Shown one piece after another: positions 23,053-25,106 of a stretch of 25,106 bases of DNA; positions within the stretch are counted from its first letter, which is position 1; each line of letters begins with the position of its first letter. Both the position numbers and the translations under genes were made by a program. The notes below the pieces were generated by a model. The model searched no databases. It saw only the letters and a program-made list of their open reading frames with translations, and was not told the origin of the DNA. The DNA lies in IMG/VR virus record IMGVR_UViG_3300033980_000307, positions 1-25,106 of that record; one strand, 5' to 3'. Source of the stretch: a virus.

Positions 23053-23414
23053 GCAAAGAAGCTATGCAACTAGCGCTTGAGGCGCTGGAGAAAGTAATCA
23101 CTGCGTTTGGATCAGGCTTAACGCTACAACAGAACGCTATCACCGCCCTGCGCAAAGCACTAGAGACAGAGCAAGAGCCAGTTTTGTGGCTGAAAACTTG
23201 GTCTGATGGGTCTGTGTCTGTCCTAAAAACTAAGTCGCATGCTTTTGCTGACCATGAATTAGAACCCCTCTACGCCGCACCACCAAAGCAATGGGTTGGG
23301 CTGACGGATGAGGAACTCAAGCCGTTATGCGATGAAAACCCCATTATGTTTGGCGCTTACACCGTTGACTTTATTCAAGCCATCGAAGCCAAGCTAAAGG
23401 AGAAGAACACATGA
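23049..23414 (+). CDS. Cassette gene B1: hypothetical protein with WVGLTDEE motif
   Basis: The product is 121 aa, starting with ATGA overlap. The N-terminal helix ALEALEKVITAFGSG and NAITALRKALETEQEP lead to a variable segment, then PLYAAPPKQWVGLTDEEL and a closing helix FIQAIEAKLKEKN. This layout (helical start, QEP hinge, APPK, GLTDEE, IEAKLKEK) is widespread in phages of Burkholderiales and relatives, with no known function. A paralogue lies at 24203. It ends with AAGGAGAAG, which also serves as the ribosome site of the next gene. Confidence 0.7.
   Translation: MSKEAMQLALEALEKVITAFGSGLTLQQNAITALRKALETEQEPVLWLKTWSDGSVSVLKTKSHAFADHELEPLYAAPPKQWVGLTDEELKPLCDENPIMFGAYTVDFIQAIEAKLKEKNT
23149..23179 (+). 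repeat. 31-base direct repeat, ALETEQEP block (second copy 24312-24342)
   Basis: B1 and B2 share these 31 bases with one mismatch, encoding the hinge before the variable segment. Confidence 0.7.
23268..23314 (+). repeat. 47-base imperfect direct repeat, APPKQW-LTDEE block (second copy 24437-24483)
   Basis: The B1 and B2 genes share this block with only a few mismatches. Shorter relatives covering TGGGTTGG and CTGACGGAT occur in A2 (near 24018) and A3 (near 25050). Confidence 0.7.
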
Positions 23415-23662
23415 GCACAGAACCCGAAGCCTTGCGGCTGGCTGATGCGCTGGACGCTGAGTTTGTGCAAGGACGAATAAGCAATAGCACGGGCAGGGAA
23501 TCAGCCGTCGAACTGCGCCGATTGCATGAGGTCAATCAGGATCTGCTGAAGGCACTCAACACGATCCTCAACATATGCTTGATAGATAACGGGCACTGGG
23601 CCAAGACGATAGAACGCGAGGCTCATGAAGCCATCGCCAAGGCGATTGGGGGTAGGGCATGA
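23411..23662 (+). CDS. Cassette gene C1: small helical hypothetical protein
   Basis: The product is 83 aa, starting at 23411 behind AAGGAGAAG with ATGA overlap. Typical text: EPEALRLADALDAEF, AVELRRLHEVNQDLLKAL, EREAHEAIAKAIGG. Paralogous to the body of the gene at 24568, which shares ADAL and ELRRLH. The function of this common phage family is unknown. Confidence 0.7.
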   Translation: MSTEPEALRLADALDAEFVQGRISNSTGRESAVELRRLHEVNQDLLKALNTILNICLIDNGHWAKTIEREAHEAIAKAIGGRA

Positions 23663-24210
23663 GTGAAAACAAAAACGCAAAGACACCAGCAGACGGGCCT
23701 GCGGCAAACAGAGCAATGACGCTAGAGGAAGTGCAACAGTGGATTACCACCACATGGATAAGGTGTCAGGACGAAGTTTGGCGGCAGCTACCAACACCCA
23801 AAAAAGTTTCAAAAGATGATCAAGAGCCGGTGGCGTGGATGCACAACGTTATTGAAGGTAATGTCATCACGCACATGCCCGCAGACATTGGCCGTCATCC
23901 TGAGCGATGGACTGCGCTTTACAAAGACCCTACGCCGTGCAAAACATGCGAGTCACTTGCTATGGCAGTAATGAACGATCAGACATACCACGAAAAAGTA
24001 ATTGCAAAGCGTAAGTGGGTTGGGCTGACGGATCAGGAAGTAATGGTCGCTGCATATCAAGCAGGATTTGACATTCATGAGGATTACGAAAACGAGGACG
24101 ACCCAGAAGCAATGCACTGGTGGACACCTGATGGTGAGGCTTGTGACGATTCTTTGCTGAAACTGCGTGACCTTATCGAAGCCAAGCTCAAGGAGAAGAA
24201 TCATGGATAG
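23659..24210 (+). CDS. Cassette gene A2: chimeric A-leader plus B-type C-terminus
   Basis: The product is 183 aa, starting at 23659 (ATGA overlap). It has the A-type leader MSENKNAKTPADGPA, then unique text MTLEEVQQWITTTWIR, a QEPVAWMHN hinge, a CKTC pair (Cys94, Cys97), KWVGLTDQE, and ends LIEAKLKEKNHG like B1. It therefore looks like a recombinant between an A-type start and a B-type end. Cys94/Cys97 alone are too few for a zinc site unless His110-111 take part. Function unknown. Confidence 0.65.
   Translation: MSENKNAKTPADGPAANRAMTLEEVQQWITTTWIRCQDEVWRQLPTPKKVSKDDQEPVAWMHNVIEGNVITHMPADIGRHPERWTALYKDPTPCKTCESLAMAVMNDQTYHEKVIAKRKWVGLTDQEVMVAAYQAGFDIHEDYENEDDPEAMHWWTPDGEACDDSLLKLRDLIEAKLKEKNHG
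23665..23701 (+). repeat. 37-base direct repeat, A-gene leader (second copy 24942-24978)
   Basis: The leader of A2 is identical over 37 bases to that of A3 at 24942-24978; the A1 leader at 22843 is a more diverged copy of the same text. Such identity at gene starts could support recombination between cassettes. Confidence 0.75.
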
Positions 24211-24571
24211 AGAAGCTATTGAAGAAGCGATAGAGGTGCTGGAGGATGCAAGCGCAGAGATGTTGACGGAAACAGGCGATGAAAATTACTACGTCGAAGC
24301 CATCGCCGTTTTGCGCCAAGCACTAGAGACAGAGCAAGAGCCTGTGGCGTTTATTAATGTGGAAAAGCAAAAACTTGAGTGGGCCAAACTTACATCGTGG
24401 CATACGCCAACAATAGTAAACCTGCCAAAGATTCCACTCTACACCGCACCACCAAAGCAATGGGTCAGTCTGACGGATGAGGAGATCAGCGCAGTGGATT
24501 GGAAACCTAACGAGACTTTGCATGACTATGCAAGGCATATAGAACTTAAATTAAGAGGTAAAAACACATGA
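24203..24571 (+). CDS. Cassette gene B2: paralogue of B1
   Basis: The product is 122 aa; the start at 24203 follows AAGGAGAAG, eight bases inside the previous gene. The start EAIEEAIEVLEDASAEM differs from B1, but IAVLRQALETEQEPV, LYTAPPKQWVSLTDEEI and the closing basic helix (HIELKLRGKN) correspond block for block. Nucleotide identity is concentrated in those blocks. Unknown function. Confidence 0.65.
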   Translation: MDREAIEEAIEVLEDASAEMLTETGDENYYVEAIAVLRQALETEQEPVAFINVEKQKLEWAKLTSWHTPTIVNLPKIPLYTAPPKQWVSLTDEEISAVDWKPNETLHDYARHIELKLRGKNT

Positions 24572-24939
24572 GCCAGCAGGATTCTTTATGTCCAAAGTGT
24601 GGGCTAATCTCGTGGAGCGGTCATCGCTGTGCGGCAATTCTTGAAGGAGAAGAACACATGAACCCACAACCCAAAGCCTTAGTGCTGGCTGATGCGCTAG
24701 AAGAACTTGACGTGCAATTCAGCCACACGGGTCTATGCGGAGAAGCCGCCGACGAACTGCGCCGATTGCATGTATGGGAAAAGGCTTACGAAGCCGTATG
24801 CGATGAGCGAGATGCGATCATAAGGTCGCTTCTGCGATGGGTTGAGAAAGAGATGCGCTACGCCGGGTGGGACATACGCTTAAACGACCAGCACGGACGC
24901 ACGGATGTGTACGAGGCCATCAAGGAGTTCTTAGCATGA
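24568..24939 (+). CDS. Cassette gene C2: C-type protein with added zinc-knuckle-like N-terminus
   Basis: The product is 123 aa from ATG 24568. Residues 1-30 carry Cys8-x2-Cys11...His19-x-Cys21 (LCPKCGLISWSGHRC), a plausible small zinc site. From Met31 (24658) the protein is the C-type body (KALVLADALEELDVQF, AADELRRLH), and that internal Met has its own perfect AAGGAGAAG, identical to the site before C1. Either the gene gives two products, or a short zinc-knuckle ORF became fused in frame to C2. Unknown function. Confidence 0.6.
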   Translation: MSQQDSLCPKCGLISWSGHRCAAILEGEEHMNPQPKALVLADALEELDVQFSHTGLCGEAADELRRLHVWEKAYEAVCDERDAIIRSLLRWVEKEMRYAGWDIRLNDQHGRTDVYEAIKEFLA

Positions 24940-25106
24940 GCGAAAACAAAAACGCAAAGACACCAGCAGACGGGCCTGTGGCATGGAGTTGCCAGTGTGG
25001 CAGGCCTTATACGGTTACCTGTATTTCAAGCAAACCACAAAAGAAGGAATGGGTTGGACTGACGGATGAGGAGATCAGCATCATCTGGCGTGACATTGAC
25101 GGAAGC
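24936..25106 (+). CDS. Cassette gene A3: 3'-truncated by window edge
   Basis: The start overlaps the previous stop (ATGA). Fifty-seven codons are visible: leader MSENKNAKTPADGPVAW, then a Cys group CQCGRPYTVTC (Cys19, Cys21, Cys29), then KEWVGLTDEEISII. It again joins an A leader to a B-type block, as in A2, opening a third cassette that continues outside the window. Confidence 0.6.
   Translation, partial: MSENKNAKTPADGPVAWSCQCGRPYTVTCISSKPQKKEWVGLTDEEISIIWRDIDGS

Larger units (their letters stand above)
22843..25106 (+). repeat. Tandem array of a three-gene cassette (A-B-C, A-B-C, A...)
   Basis: Gene order is A1 (22843), B1 (23049), C1 (23411), A2 (23659), B2 (24203), C2 (24568), A3 (24936). 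Corresponding genes share start and end blocks at both DNA and protein level, while their middles differ. Units are about 816 and 1277 bases. Junctions are all short overlaps. Confidence 0.7.

Noticed and set aside
22843-25106. CRISPR or diversity-generating retroelement interpretation of the right-end repeats
   Set aside because: Repeats are coding blocks at gene-scale spacing with no regular short spacers, and there is no reverse transcriptase or adenine-biased variable repeat.

Overview
The window is a 25.1 kb piece of a tailed double-stranded DNA bacteriophage genome, probably podovirus-like. The left third holds virion genes that match the tail and ejection block of lytic podoviruses. 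The middle is a compact phage replication module with its own family A DNA polymerase. The right end is a string of very small, tightly overlapping accessory genes. No integrase, repressor/attachment module, tRNA, CRISPR array or insertion sequence was seen. The terminase, portal, capsid and lysis genes must lie outside the window. The host is unknown. The accessory proteins at the right end use wording (GLTDEE, APPKQW, LRDYLAAKAM) that I associate with phages and prophages of Proteobacteria, especially Burkholderiales; this is an inference.

Layout: (1) 1-10488, plus strand: a 5'-truncated tail/stabilisation-type protein, a C1q/jelly-roll-like tail protein, then four large Ala/Gly/Gln-rich proteins (578, 469, 671 and 1199 aa) that look like internal virion (DNA ejection) proteins. 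(2) 10455-12589, minus strand: a RecB/Cas4-like PD-(D/E)XK nuclease and an SNF2-type helicase. The nuclease's 3' end overlaps the last virion gene. (3) 12590-12670: a divergent intergenic region with two palindromes, the best candidate control point in the window. (4) 12671-19537, plus strand: two conserved phage proteins of unknown function, an SSB-like protein ending in IPF, an archaeo-eukaryotic-type primase, a small protein whose frame runs abnormally into the next gene, a UvrD/Rep-type helicase, and a family A DNA polymerase with exonuclease domain and Leu at the position equivalent to E. coli Pol I 762. (5) 19588-19620: a strong intrinsic terminator, crossed by a 28-codon ORF. (6) 19620-25106, plus strand: about 20 small genes chained by ATGA overlaps, including an RHH-like protein, a DUF6378-type protein, two winged-helix-like proteins, and a terminal tandem array of a three-gene cassette (A-B-C, A'-B'-C', A'').

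Functionally, the SSB-like protein, primase, UvrD helicase and polymerase could form a phage-encoded replisome, with the SNF2 helicase and nuclease acting in recombination, repair or processing on a separately controlled transcript. The four ejection-type proteins would be packaged in the virion and delivered with the DNA. No stretch over 300 bases lacks a gene. The longest gaps are 1622-1723 and 12590-12670.
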